Of a DNA stretch of 35,571 bases, positions 25,313 through 33,745 are shown in pieces (position 1 is the first letter of the stretch; each line of letters starts with the position of its first letter). The DNA is taken from assembly GCA_947500845.1 (NCBI GenBank), contig CANMTP010000027.1:1-35571 (forward strand), read 5' to 3'. The notes beneath the pieces are model-generated. The model saw only the letters and a program-made list of their open reading frames with translations, was not told the origin of the DNA and made no database searches. A program made the position numbers and the translations under genes. The DNA is from an uncultured Aquimarina sp. (GTDB taxonomy: Bacteria; Bacteroidota; Bacteroidia; Flavobacteriales; Flavobacteriaceae).

Positions 25313-26434
25313 TACATCCATATCCCCTTTTGCAAGCAAGCCTGTCACTATTGTGATTTTCATTTTTCGACCTCGATGAAAAAAAAGGATGAAATGATTG
25401 GTGCTATACAAAAAGAAATCAAACTAAGACAGTCTGAAATTGATGATAAACCTATCGAAACCATCTATTTTGGAGGAGGTACTCCAACTGTTGTATCAAC
25501 CGCAGATTTACAGTCCATAATCGATGTTATTTATGAACATTTTTTGGTCTCCTCGTCCCCTGAAATTACTGTTGAAGCTAACCCCGATGATCTCACAGAA
25601 GAAAAAATAATAACCCTGGCGCAAAGTAGTATAAATCGCCTAAGCATTGGTATTCAATCTTTTTTTGAGGAAGATCTTACCATCATGAACCGGGCTCATA
25701 ATGCCAAAGAAGCTATGGATTGTTTATCTATTGCAACCCAATACTTTGATAACATATCGATTGACTTGATTTATGGGATCCCAAAAATGTCTATAGCACG
25801 TTGGAAAAAGAATATTGAACTGGCACTAGGTTTTGGAGTTCCTCATATTTCATGTTATGCACTAACGGTTGAACCTAATACAGCATTACCCAAATTGATC
25901 CAAAAAGGAATAATTCCTCCTGTTGATGAAGATCTGGCTCAGCAACATTTTGAAGTTTTGGTTGAAACTTTAGAAAATGGTGGGTTTACACAATATGAAC
26001 TGTCTAATTTTGGTAAACCGGGATATTTTAGTAAAAACAATACAGCTTACTGGCAAGGAAAATCATACTTAGGTATTGGCCCCTCGGCACATTCTTATAA
26101 TGGGAAACAACGAAGCTGGAATGTTAATAATAACACAAAATATATCAAGGCTTTAGAACTAAACCAACTTTTGCGGGAAGTAGAAGATCTAAATACTACA
26201 GATCGATACAACGAGTATATAATGACAGGCTTGAGAACCGTCTGGGGCGTTTCGCTTAAAAAGGTAGTAAAAGAGTTTGGAAAAACATATGAAAAATACC
26301 TTTTAGAGCAAGCTCAAAAACATATTGAAGAACATTTGTTATTCCTCGATGGAGATATTTTGTTAGTAACCAAAAAAGGAAAGTTTTTAAGTGATGGTAT
26401 TGCAAGTGATCTTTTCTTATTAAATTTAGGATAA
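25256..26434 (+). CDS. hemW: Radical SAM heme chaperone HemW
   Basis: 392 residues. Residues 18-40 hold the radical SAM signature C26-x3-C30-x2-C33 (YIHIPFCKQACHYCDFHF), followed by GGGTPTVVS and LSIGIQSFFEEDL, and a C-terminal HemN-like domain. HemW binds and delivers heme; it is not the coproporphyrinogen oxidase HemN, whose longer N-terminus is missing. The first 16 residues (LINSSPLGRQGG) are repeat-encoded, and the ancestral start was probably just before AGIYIHIP. It lies 7 nt after ruvC. Confidence 0.92.
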   Translation: MNMKLINSSPLGRQGGAGIYIHIPFCKQACHYCDFHFSTSMKKKDEMIGAIQKEIKLRQSEIDDKPIETIYFGGGTPTVVSTADLQSIIDVIYEHFLVSSSPEITVEANPDDLTEEKIITLAQSSINRLSIGIQSFFEEDLTIMNRAHNAKEAMDCLSIATQYFDNISIDLIYGIPKMSIARWKKNIELALGFGVPHISCYALTVEPNTALPKLIQKGIIPPVDEDLAQQHFEVLVETLENGGFTQYELSNFGKPGYFSKNNTAYWQGKSYLGIGPSAHSYNGKQRSWNVNNNTKYIKALELNQLLREVEDLNTTDRYNEYIMTGLRTVWGVSLKKVVKEFGKTYEKYLLEQAQKHIEEHLLFLDGDILLVTKKGKFLSDGIASDLFLLNLG

Positions 26435-26452
26435 TTATCAAACCTAGAGGCA

Positions 26453-27250
26453 ATGCAAGAAAAGTATGATATTATCGGCACAAATTATAACACTACCCGC
26501 AAAGCTGATCCTTATCTTTTTGATGAATTATTAAAACTTCTTTCTCCTGATTTTGAAGGAATCTATCTTGATATTGGATGTGGCACTGGTAATTATACTT
26601 CAGAATTTGCTAAAAAAGGATATCGGTTTATAGGAATTGATCCTTCAAGAGAAATGCTTGAGAAAGCAAAAAACCAAAACAGCTCTATTACCTGGAGCAT
26701 TGGAAAAGCAGAGCATATTGACCTTCCTTCAGAAAGTATAGATGGCATCATTGCAAGTCTTACACTACATCACTGGCAAGATCTTAATCAAGGTTTCTCA
26801 GAATTAAACAGGATACTTAAGCCCAAAGGAAAAATTGTAATATTTACCGCCACTCCAAATCAAATGCAAGGATATTGGCTTAACCATTATTTTCCAAAAA
26901 TGTTATTGGATTCTATATCACAAATGCCGGCATACGATCTTATCGAATCTAATTTAGAAGCAAATAATTTAAAAATTGAGTATATCGAAAAGTATTTTAT
27001 TCAACCAGATTTACAAGATCTTTTTTTGTATTCTGGCAAACACCATCCAAAGCTATATCTCGACCCTAGCGTAAGAGACGGGATATCATCATTCTCTTCT
27101 CTATCTAATGAAATCGAAGTACAAAGAGGATTAACAACATTGCAAGAAGATATCGCATCTGGAGAAATTAATAATATCATCAAAAAACACGAAAACACCA
27201 AAGGCGATTATCTTTTTATGGTCATCAAAAAAAAACATAGTAGTATATGA
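26453..27250 (+). CDS. Class I SAM-dependent methyltransferase
   Basis: 265 residues. Motif I YLDIGCGTGNYTSEFA (about 37-52), motif II-like FIGIDPSREMLEKA, and the post-motif LTLHHWQDLNQGFSELNRIL of the Methyltransf_11/25 group. Substrate unknown. It overlaps the next gene by 4 bp, suggesting joint translation with the cyclase-family enzyme. Confidence 0.88.
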   Translation: MQEKYDIIGTNYNTTRKADPYLFDELLKLLSPDFEGIYLDIGCGTGNYTSEFAKKGYRFIGIDPSREMLEKAKNQNSSITWSIGKAEHIDLPSESIDGIIASLTLHHWQDLNQGFSELNRILKPKGKIVIFTATPNQMQGYWLNHYFPKMLLDSISQMPAYDLIESNLEANNLKIEYIEKYFIQPDLQDLFLYSGKHHPKLYLDPSVRDGISSFSSLSNEIEVQRGLTTLQEDIASGEINNIIKKHENTKGDYLFMVIKKKHSSI

Positions 27251-27996
27251 TTACAACTATAGAACACAAAAATCAATCTTTCAAAGTTGATCTTTCGAAG
27301 CCTTTGGACATTTCTATTCCTTTAAAAGCATCAAAAGAAAATGTAAATGCATGGTATATTGCTGCACCCAAAATAGAGCCTGTAAAAGATGGTGATTGGA
27401 TTGGCAAAGTGTCTGAAGGTGCTTCTACCAATTTTAATACCATTAGTTTTAACCCGCATGGTCACGGGACACATACAGAGTGTATAGGCCATATTACCAG
27501 GGAATTTTATAGTATTAATAATGTATTGAAGCAGTTTTTCTTCCTGGCTAAAGTTATAACCGTTATTCCAGAACAAAAGGGAGAGGATTTTGTAATTAAT
27601 GAAGATCCTATTAAAAACGCTATAAATTCTGCCAATATTGAAGCTTTAATCATCAGAACATTGCCCAATTCAAAAGATAAAATTAACAAACAATATTCTC
27701 ATACCAATTGGCCATATATATCCCAAGAAGCTGCTATACATATTAGAGAATCTGGAATTGAACATTTGCTGATTGATCTTCCTTCTGTAGATAAGGAAAA
27801 AGATGAAGGTAGATTATTAGCCCATAAAGCCTTCTGGAACTATCCCGAAGCACCTCGTAATCGAGCCACTATTACAGAGCTAATTTATGTTCAAGATGAA
27901 ATAAAAGACGGAATTTATCTTCTTAACCTACAGATAGCTTCTTTTGAGAATGATGCCACCCCCAGTAAACCTATCTTATATCCTGTTATTAATTAA
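27247..27996 (+). CDS. Cyclase-family (kynurenine formamidase-like) metal hydrolase
   Basis: 249 residues. The family metal-binding motif HxGTHxD appears as HGHGTHTECIGHI, with E in place of D, so one ligand is altered. Other blocks: LLIDLPSVDKEKDEG and HKAFWNYP, followed by the late catalytic region. Related enzymes hydrolyse N-formylkynurenine or similar amides; substrate here unknown. Translationally coupled to the methyltransferase. Confidence 0.82.
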   Translation: MITTIEHKNQSFKVDLSKPLDISIPLKASKENVNAWYIAAPKIEPVKDGDWIGKVSEGASTNFNTISFNPHGHGTHTECIGHITREFYSINNVLKQFFFLAKVITVIPEQKGEDFVINEDPIKNAINSANIEALIIRTLPNSKDKINKQYSHTNWPYISQEAAIHIRESGIEHLLIDLPSVDKEKDEGRLLAHKAFWNYPEAPRNRATITELIYVQDEIKDGIYLLNLQIASFENDATPSKPILYPVIN

Positions 27997-28017
27997 CATA
28001 ATATATATATTTGCACA

Positions 28018-28638
28018 ATGGAGCTATTATTTATAGGACTTTTGAGTGGGGCTATCCTTGCGTATTTCGTCTTTACCAGATTTAATGCAGCTAAAAGAAA
28101 ATCTGCTGTCAAAACACAATCTACCGTATTGATGGAAAAGATTAAGAGTGTTTGTAAACTGGTGACAGTAGAAGGTGATTTTGCCGAAATTTATCACTAC
28201 GAAAGTGTAAAAGATAAATTTTTCAAGCAACTTATTGGTCGAAAAAAAGCCCTGATTCTTATAGACGCAAAAGCCTATGTTGGTTTCGATTTATCTCAAG
28301 TTAAATTAGAGAGTGATACTAAAACTAAGCGAATAGTTATTTCAAAGTTTCCACAACCTAAACTTTTAACGATTGATACCGATTTTAAATTCTATGATAT
28401 GCAAGAAGGATGGTTGAATCCATTTACTTCGGGAGATATGACAGAAATAAGTCAAGAGGCTAAAAAATTTATTAAAGATAAAATCCCACAAAGTGGTTTA
28501 ATGGAGTCTTCCAAACAGGAAGCACTAGCCGCCATATCGCTTATGGAAACCCTTGCTGGCTCGATTGGCTGGAAACTAGACTATTCTGCTCTGGAACTCG
28601 AGAAGAATAATGATCAATCAAAACAGTTAGAAGAATAA
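28018..28638 (+). CDS. DUF4230 domain protein
   Basis: 206 residues: one N-terminal membrane segment (about 2-20) then a soluble domain with the DUF4230 pattern (KLVTVEGDFAEIYHYES, KKALILIDAKAYVGFDLSQV, KFPQPKLLTIDTDFKFYD). Function unknown. A TATATTTG box ends 4 nt before the start, so a leaderless transcript is possible. It overlaps the next gene by 1 bp (TAATG). Confidence 0.88.
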   Translation: MELLFIGLLSGAILAYFVFTRFNAAKRKSAVKTQSTVLMEKIKSVCKLVTVEGDFAEIYHYESVKDKFFKQLIGRKKALILIDAKAYVGFDLSQVKLESDTKTKRIVISKFPQPKLLTIDTDFKFYDMQEGWLNPFTSGDMTEISQEAKKFIKDKIPQSGLMESSKQEALAAISLMETLAGSIGWKLDYSALELEKNNDQSKQLEE

Positions 28639-29042
28639 TGAGCTTGTTAATTTCAACTGAAAAAGAAAAGTTGGATATTGATTTTATTCATGGATTCTTA
28701 ACTCGATCTTATTGGGCAGAGGGTAGAACCAAAGAAGAAGTGCAGATAAGTATAAATCGTTGCCTCAATTTTGGAGTCTATCTCGCCAACAAACAGGTTG
28801 GGTTTGCCAGAGTTTTAACCGATTACACTGTTTTTGCATATCTGATGGATGTGTTCATCATAGAAGAACACAGAGGAAAAGGATTCTCAAAACAATTGAT
28901 GAAAACTATCATGGAACATCAAGATCTGCAACGAATCAAAAGGTGGATGTTAATTACAAATGATGCACACAAACTTTATAGATCATTTGGATTTGATGTA
29001 ATTGAAAATCCTTCTCGAATGATGGAAAAAGTCATAAAATAA
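28638..29042 (+). CDS. GNAT-family N-acetyltransferase
   Basis: 134 residues. The acetyl-CoA loop R/Q-x-x-G-x-G appears as EEHRGKGFSKQLMKTIMEH; LYRSFGFDVIENPSRMMEK is the typical C-terminal block. Start overlaps the DUF4230 stop by one base. Substrate unknown. Confidence 0.9.
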   Translation: MSLLISTEKEKLDIDFIHGFLTRSYWAEGRTKEEVQISINRCLNFGVYLANKQVGFARVLTDYTVFAYLMDVFIIEEHRGKGFSKQLMKTIMEHQDLQRIKRWMLITNDAHKLYRSFGFDVIENPSRMMEKVIK

Positions 29043-29048
29043 CAGAAA

Positions 29049-29405
29049 ATGAATGTAGAAGCATTTAGAGACTACTGTTTGGCAAAAAAAGGAGTGACCG
29101 AAGAATTTCCTTTTAACGAGACTACTTTGGTTTTTAAGGTAATGGGTAAGATGTTTGCCTTAACCGGACTTGATAGAATTCCGATTAGTGTTAATCTGAA
29201 ATGTGACCCCGATCGAGCTATTGAACTACTCGAATATCACCCAGAAATTACCCCAGGATACCATATGAGTAAAAAACATTGGAATACTGTTAACTTTTCT
29301 GGTAGTTTGTCTACTAATACACTATGTGAGCTAATAGATCATTCTTATAGTTTGGTCGTAAATAGCCTTACAAAAAAACTGAAACAAGAATTAGAAAGTC
29401 TTTAA
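29049..29405 (+). CDS. MmcQ/YjbR family protein
   Basis: 118 residues matching the small MmcQ/YjbR fold (CyaY-like, proposed DNA-binding): N-terminal FRDYCLAKKGVTEEFPFNET, then KMFALTGLDRIPISVNLKCD and PGYHMSKKHWNTV, all typical. Six nt after the acetyltransferase, same operon. Confidence 0.9.
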   Translation: MNVEAFRDYCLAKKGVTEEFPFNETTLVFKVMGKMFALTGLDRIPISVNLKCDPDRAIELLEYHPEITPGYHMSKKHWNTVNFSGSLSTNTLCELIDHSYSLVVNSLTKKLKQELESL

Positions 29406-29427
29406 TTGATTAAATTAATTACGAATT

Positions 29428-29520
29428 AAGGTTTCCTATCCCTTTGGGCAGAAGATTAGGGCTAGAGTGTTGTTTGAAAATCCTCATTCTAACCTTGTCC
29501 CCAAAAAAAAGGAATTTATC
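29428..29520. repeat. Degenerate inverted repeat pair before the MutS-like gene
   Basis: TTCCTATCCCTTTGGGCAGA continuing to about 29,468, and, inverted, CCTCATTCTAACCTTGTCCC with AAAAAAAAGGAAT. The same kind of element as at ruvC/hemW, more decayed. It explains why the frame upstream of the true MutS-like start is open. Confidence 0.6.
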
Positions 29521-29533
29521 TCAGGAATACAAA

Positions 29534-31309
29534 ATGAACAATCCTAAAGAATTTTACAGAGAACAAAAATCTCTACATACGATATCGCTTAAAAAGGCGA
29601 AAAAGCAATTAGCTGTCTCTAGTACGATACGATTATTGGTTTTTTTGGCAATTGTTGCATGTGTTTACTTTGGATACCCCAACACTCAAATTATTATTGG
29701 CAGTATCTTAATTGGCATAGTAGCTTTTATTTTTTTGGTAAACCGGCACACCGATCTCACCAATACCAAAAACAAGATAGAGAAGCTTATCGAGATGAAT
29801 CAACTAGAACTTGATGTATTTAATGATGATGTTAGTCAACTTGCATCTGGAAAAGAATTTATAGATCCTTCACATCCTTTTAGTCACGATATTGATCTGT
29901 TCGGTGAACGGTCTTTTTTTCAGTTTGTAAATCGCACTAAAACTTTGGCCGGAAAAGATAAATTAGTAACAATTCTCACTGCGAACACTATTGAAGATAT
30001 AGAAAGAAAACAGGAAGCTATAAAAAATTTATCCGAATTACCTGTATGGCGCCAAGATTTTGGTGCTACAGCCTCACTGGCAAATATTACCATTCCGGTA
30101 TCTATTATTCAAAAATGGTTGCAAAACTATACCCCATTTGTTCCTAAAATGATGAGGATACTTCCTGCACTTGTTTCTGGTATATCGATAATTATGCTTG
30201 TTTTACTATTCTTAGACCTCATTACTTTCAATATGTTTCTTTTCTGGTTTTTTATAGGCTTGGGAATTACCGGAACACAGCTTAAGAAAATCAATACATT
30301 ATATAGCAATGCCAGTAAAGTAAAGGATACTTTTGAGCAATACTATAAACTCGTTGATAAAATAGAAAATATAGTATTTGATGCAGTATTCTTAAAAGAA
30401 AAACAAAAAAAGGTAATTAGTAAAAAAGAGAAAGCATCACAAACTTTAAAACAATTTGCCCGTATCCTTAGTGCTTTTGACCAACGAAATAATATGATGT
30501 TTGGCGTCGTTGCCAACGGGTTAATGCTTTGGGATATCTTGCAAAGTTATCGCATAGAACAGTGGATCAAAAAAAACCACGATAAAGTAAATCAATGGTT
30601 CGAGGTTATTGCTTTTTTTGACGCCTATAACTCTTTGGGAAATTTTGCTTTTAATCATCCCGATTATGTATATCCCAAGATCATTTCAAACGACACTATT
30701 CTTAAAGCAAAAGAACTGGGGCACCCCTTATTGCGTGCCAAAAAGAGGGTAAACAATGATATTACTATTGATCACAAGCAATTTTTGATTATTACCGGGG
30801 CTAACATGGCAGGTAAAAGTACATTTTTGCGTACGGTAGCACTACAGATTGTGATGTCTAATATAGGATTACCTGTATGTGCAAAATCATGTGAATATCG
30901 CCCTATTAAATTGATCTCTAGTATGCGCACTTCAGACTCATTAAGTGATGATGCCTCCTATTTCTTTTCAGAACTCACACAACTTAAAACAATTGTAGAT
31001 GCTTTGAAAGAAGACGAGTACTTTATCATTCTTGATGAAATCCTAAAAGGCACCAATAGTAAAGACAAAGCAGCCGGATCCCGTAAATTTGTAGAAAAAC
31101 TGGTTGCTGCCCAAGCCACAGGAATTATAGCCACTCATGATCTGAGCCTTTGTGAAATAGCAACAGACCTTCCACAGGTTCAGAATCGATTTTTTGATGC
31201 TCAGATTATTAATGATGAGCTTTATTTTGATTATACTTTTAAAAACGGAGTTTGCCAAAACATGAATGCTTCTTTTTTATTGAAAAAAATGGGCATCGTA
31301 GAATCTTAA
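29534..31309 (+). CDS. Membrane-anchored MutS-like ATPase
   Basis: 591 residues from the ATG at 29534 (MNNPKEFYREQKS); the frame is open to 29444, but that part is repeat-derived. Two membrane segments at about 32-70, one or two more at about 212-250, then a MutS core and C-terminal ATPase: Walker A GANMAGKSTF (about 422), SDDASYFFSELTQL, Walker B IILDEILKGTNSKDK (about 497), and ATHDLSLCE. It lacks the mismatch-binding N-domain of MutS and the Smr domain of MutS2. A Bacteroidetes-type MutS relative with unknown task at the membrane. Confidence 0.88.
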   Translation: MNNPKEFYREQKSLHTISLKKAKKQLAVSSTIRLLVFLAIVACVYFGYPNTQIIIGSILIGIVAFIFLVNRHTDLTNTKNKIEKLIEMNQLELDVFNDDVSQLASGKEFIDPSHPFSHDIDLFGERSFFQFVNRTKTLAGKDKLVTILTANTIEDIERKQEAIKNLSELPVWRQDFGATASLANITIPVSIIQKWLQNYTPFVPKMMRILPALVSGISIIMLVLLFLDLITFNMFLFWFFIGLGITGTQLKKINTLYSNASKVKDTFEQYYKLVDKIENIVFDAVFLKEKQKKVISKKEKASQTLKQFARILSAFDQRNNMMFGVVANGLMLWDILQSYRIEQWIKKNHDKVNQWFEVIAFFDAYNSLGNFAFNHPDYVYPKIISNDTILKAKELGHPLLRAKKRVNNDITIDHKQFLIITGANMAGKSTFLRTVALQIVMSNIGLPVCAKSCEYRPIKLISSMRTSDSLSDDASYFFSELTQLKTIVDALKEDEYFIILDEILKGTNSKDKAAGSRKFVEKLVAAQATGIIATHDLSLCEIATDLPQVQNRFFDAQIINDELYFDYTFKNGVCQNMNASFLLKKMGIVES

Positions 31310-31320
31310 TGTGATAAGAA

Positions 31321-31695
31321 TCAAGAAGCCATATACTTCTGCCAGGTCACCAGAACATATTTTCTTTTATTATATTCTTTTAGCTCCAAAAAGCCATATT
31401 CGTAGCAAAACAAATACACTTGTCCTTTTTTGTTTTTCCAGTAATGGGTGAAATATTTTGGATTAAATCCTTCACCTAGCAATTTGTTGGCAGACACCCT
31501 TGCGAGTCCTGCTTTATTATAATTTTTAAGGATTCTACGATTGGTTTTGAGCTGCTTATCGATTGTTTTAAAAAGAGTATTCTCGTTCTCTTTATTTTTT
31601 TGATAATGAAATGCAGATCTGCAATAGGGAGTGCAGAATTTTTTGTCGATTCTTCCTTCAATTTCTGAATTGCAGTGCAAACAATAAATGGTCAT
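31321..31695 (-). CDS. Small zinc-ribbon protein
   Basis: 124 residues. N-terminal C5-x2-C8 and C21-x3-C25 form a likely zinc ribbon (YCLHCNSEIEGRIDKKFCTP); the rest is basic and helical (RRILKNYNKAG, FTHYWKNKKGQVYLFCYEYG). A flavobacterial conserved hypothetical. Convergent with the MutS-like gene and divergent from the recombinase gene, sharing an 80-nt interval with it. Confidence 0.75.
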   Translation of the reverse strand: MTIYCLHCNSEIEGRIDKKFCTPYCRSAFHYQKNKENENTLFKTIDKQLKTNRRILKNYNKAGLARVSANKLLGEGFNPKYFTHYWKNKKGQVYLFCYEYGFLELKEYNKRKYVLVTWQKYMAS

Positions 31696-31704
31696 TACCT
31701 ATAG

Positions 31705-31743
31705 AATTAAACGTTTATTATACGTATAAATCTACGTTTAATT
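31705..31743. promoter_or_regulatory. Three phased ACGT palindromes before the recombinase gene
   Basis: ACGT cores at 31711, 31722 and 31734, 11 and 12 nt apart. The first is in AAACGTTT, the second in the perfect 12-bp palindrome TTATACGTATAA; the outer pair forms a 10-bp inverted repeat (AATTAAACGT with ACGTTTAATT). One-turn spacing suggests an operator for the divergent zinc-ribbon and recombinase genes. Confidence 0.5.
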
Positions 31744-31778
31744 TTGTTAAATATCGCTTCTATTTTCATATTTGATAT

Positions 31779-32909
31779 ATGGGTTCGCACCAAAAACACA
31801 TTACGCTAAAGCATTTGTTAATACAAAAGCAAAAAATGATCGGGCTACAATTTTATCCCGATAAGGTCATACAGGCGTTAATCAAAGAATTACCCAATCC
31901 CAGATGGAGTCCTGTATTTGGAATGGTTTATATAAAAAATACCAAAGAAAATCTTGATTTAATTTTTGAAAAGTTTAAAGGTGTTGCCTGGATCAATGGT
32001 AATTTGTTTTTTAAAGAAAAAATAATTCGAGACAATCAACCCGTTGATATGAATTGGTATCGGAATAGGGCTCATACAACTTCTTATAAATACGCTCCCG
32101 AAGCCTTTCTTCTTAAGCTAGAACTTAAAAAGTACGCATTAAACACTTGTAAAACCTACATTTTACAATTTGAAAAATTTATTAATCATTATCCTAACAA
32201 AGATATTATAACGTTATCTGAGCAGGAAATACGAGCATACTTGCAACAACTTATTCAGCAGAATAAATCCAACAGTTACATCAACCAAGCCATCAATAGT
32301 ATTAAGTTCTATTATGAAGTTGTTATGGGGATGCCTAATAGATTTTATAGCATTGAAAGACCTAGAAAACAGCAGAAACTCCCACGAGTACTTTCTAAAG
32401 AAGAAATCCGAACTATGATAGCTAATACTAATAATATAAAACATCGATGCATTGTAAGCCTATTATATTCTGCAGGATTGCGCAGAAGTGAACTATTGAA
32501 TTTGAAAATTGAAGATATAGACAGTAAAGGGATGCTGATCTTTATTAGAAATGCTAAAAATAATAGAGATCGATATTCACTACTCTCTAAAACTGTATTA
32601 AAAGAATTAAGAATATACTATAGCCAATGGAGGCCTAGGGAATATCTCTTTGAGTCTCCCGATGGTAAAAAATATTCTGGAAAAAGTGTAGGGGCTATCG
32701 TTTCTAAGGCTGCAACAAAAGCAAACATCAAAAGAAAAGTTACACCACACATACTTAGGCATTCATTTGCAACGCATTTATTAGAAAGCGGAACAGATTT
32801 AAGATATATTCAAACCCTATTAGGGCATAGTAGCACAAAAACTACTGAAATATATACGCAAGTGGCTGTTAATAATTTTAAGTTAATCAAAAATCCACTA
32901 GATTTGTAG
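31779..32909 (+). CDS. Tyrosine recombinase of an integron-like system
   Basis: 376 residues. Catalytic set complete: R235 (SAGLRRSELL), K260, H324-x-x-R327 (HILRHSFATHLL), H350 (LLGHSS), Y359 (TTEIYTQV). SAM-like core-binding domain about 105-190. K260 to H324 is 64 residues, close to XerD and far shorter than IntI1 (about 106), so the IntI-specific insertion seems absent. Residues 1-95 (GLQFYPDKVIQALIKELPNP, WINGNLFF) are an extra domain not present in XerC/D or IntI1. The gene points at a cassette array starting 46 nt after its stop; it is the probable cassette integrase. Confidence 0.93.
   Translation: MGSHQKHITLKHLLIQKQKMIGLQFYPDKVIQALIKELPNPRWSPVFGMVYIKNTKENLDLIFEKFKGVAWINGNLFFKEKIIRDNQPVDMNWYRNRAHTTSYKYAPEAFLLKLELKKYALNTCKTYILQFEKFINHYPNKDIITLSEQEIRAYLQQLIQQNKSNSYINQAINSIKFYYEVVMGMPNRFYSIERPRKQQKLPRVLSKEEIRTMIANTNNIKHRCIVSLLYSAGLRRSELLNLKIEDIDSKGMLIFIRNAKNNRDRYSLLSKTVLKELRIYYSQWRPREYLFESPDGKKYSGKSVGAIVSKAATKANIKRKVTPHILRHSFATHLLESGTDLRYIQTLLGHSSTKTTEIYTQVAVNNFKLIKNPLDL
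32899..32906 (+). promoter_or_regulatory. Possible cassette promoter inside the recombinase gene
   Basis: TAGATTTG fits TAnnTTTG and points into the array, at the very end of the recombinase gene, about 50 nt before cassette 1. No -33 TTG; weak evidence. Confidence 0.25.
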
Positions 32910-32920
32910 ATAAACATACA

Positions 32921-32959
32921 TGGAATATAAAGGACATATATCCTTTATTCCATTGTTAC
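32921..32959 (+). other. Candidate attI site with hairpin
   Basis: TGGAATATAAAGGA (32921-32934) pairs with TCCTTTATTCCA (32941-32952), with a 2-nt bulge. The stem ends 2 nt before the first GTTACC (32955), the left boundary of cassette 1. It is the only sequence between recombinase and array, so it is the natural place for the primary recombination site. Confidence 0.5.
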
Positions 32960-33736
32960 CACACATTTGAGAAAAATATTGAAATTCATATTAAAATTAG
33001 TAATCGGAATAATAATCTGGTTGATATTAGTCGATATTCAATGGACGTTTTTTGATAGTCATTCTATCGAAAATTTGATTTTCATAGCTTTCGGAGTTTC
33101 TCTTTTACTATTGATAATAAAAGGAATTTATTGGCTTTTTAAAAAGAGGAGGATTTTAAAATTCGCACCTTTTGCAACATTATACTTTTTTACTTTTTCG
33201 CTAACTATGATTTTAATAAACGTAGCTTATGGAAAAATTGCAGAAAATCAGTTCTTTAAATTGCTAGATGATATCGAAAAGTATAGAATTGAAAAAGGAC
33301 ATATCCCACAAAACCTGTCTGATTTGCCTACAAAACATAATAATTTTTACGGAATAATTCCGCACGAATTTATTTACGAGGGATACAAACCTTTTGTGTG
33401 GAATGGAATCGGGTTTGACGAAAGCGAAATTGATAGCGAAGCGGAAAAAATAGTTGGATATAAAACACCTATGGGATATACTAAATACCGAATAGCTGAC
33501 GATGAAAGTGTCTTAGAAATAATAAAAAAAGCAGATAAATTTGAAAAAAACGTGTGGTAACAACACCTATGCGATAATGCGGTTTTCTAACTAATCGAAA
33601 GGTTATTGACTATTTGGTTTGTCGCCAAAGTATTAAATTTAGTATTTTAGAAAATATAAAAACAAAACATAAACTTTGGCTAAGTGCTGGCTCGAAAACC
33701 TGTGATTTTTTGCTTCCGCACTACGCATAGCTAAAC
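32955..33736 (+). mobile_element. Integron-like cassette 1
   Basis: Begins GTTACCACAC (32955-32964); its attC opens with the exact reverse complement GTGTGGTAAC (33552-33561). One gene fills the body. Length 782 bp. Confidence 0.8.
32967..33560 (+). CDS. Cassette 1 membrane protein
   Basis: 197 residues, TTG start 12 nt after the cassette boundary. Three membrane segments (about 5-24, 33-59, 67-88) precede a soluble part: LLDDIEKYRIEKGHIPQNLSDL resembles the C-terminal pattern of pilin-like proteins (helix, then G-x-x-P-x-x-L-x-D-L), though no prepilin peptidase site is seen. The stop codon TAA lies inside the first attC arm (GTGTGGTAAC), so gene and site overlap. No family recognised. Confidence 0.8.
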   Translation: MRKILKFILKLVIGIIIWLILVDIQWTFFDSHSIENLIFIAFGVSLLLLIIKGIYWLFKKRRILKFAPFATLYFFTFSLTMILINVAYGKIAENQFFKLLDDIEKYRIEKGHIPQNLSDLPTKHNNFYGIIPHEFIYEGYKPFVWNGIGFDESEIDSEAEKIVGYKTPMGYTKYRIADDESVLEIIKKADKFEKNVW

Positions 33737-33745
33737 GTTACCAGC
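33552..33745 (+). other. attC-like site 1
   Basis: Outer arms TGGTAAC (33555-33561) and GTTACCA (33737-33743). Inner arms CTATGCG (33567-33573) with CGCATAG (33724-33730), then TGCGG (33578-33582) with CCGCA (33716-33720), separated by unequal unpaired bases (4 versus 3), like extrahelical bases of attC. A further 8-bp pair GCCAAAGT/ACTTTGGC is at 33624-33631 and 33673-33680. About 190 bp. Confidence 0.8.

Noticed and set aside
31779..32909. Recombinase as plain chromosomal XerC/XerD
   Set aside because: The extra N-domain of about 95 residues and the adjacent GTTA/TAAC array argue against the dif-resolving role, although the catalytic core is Xer-like.
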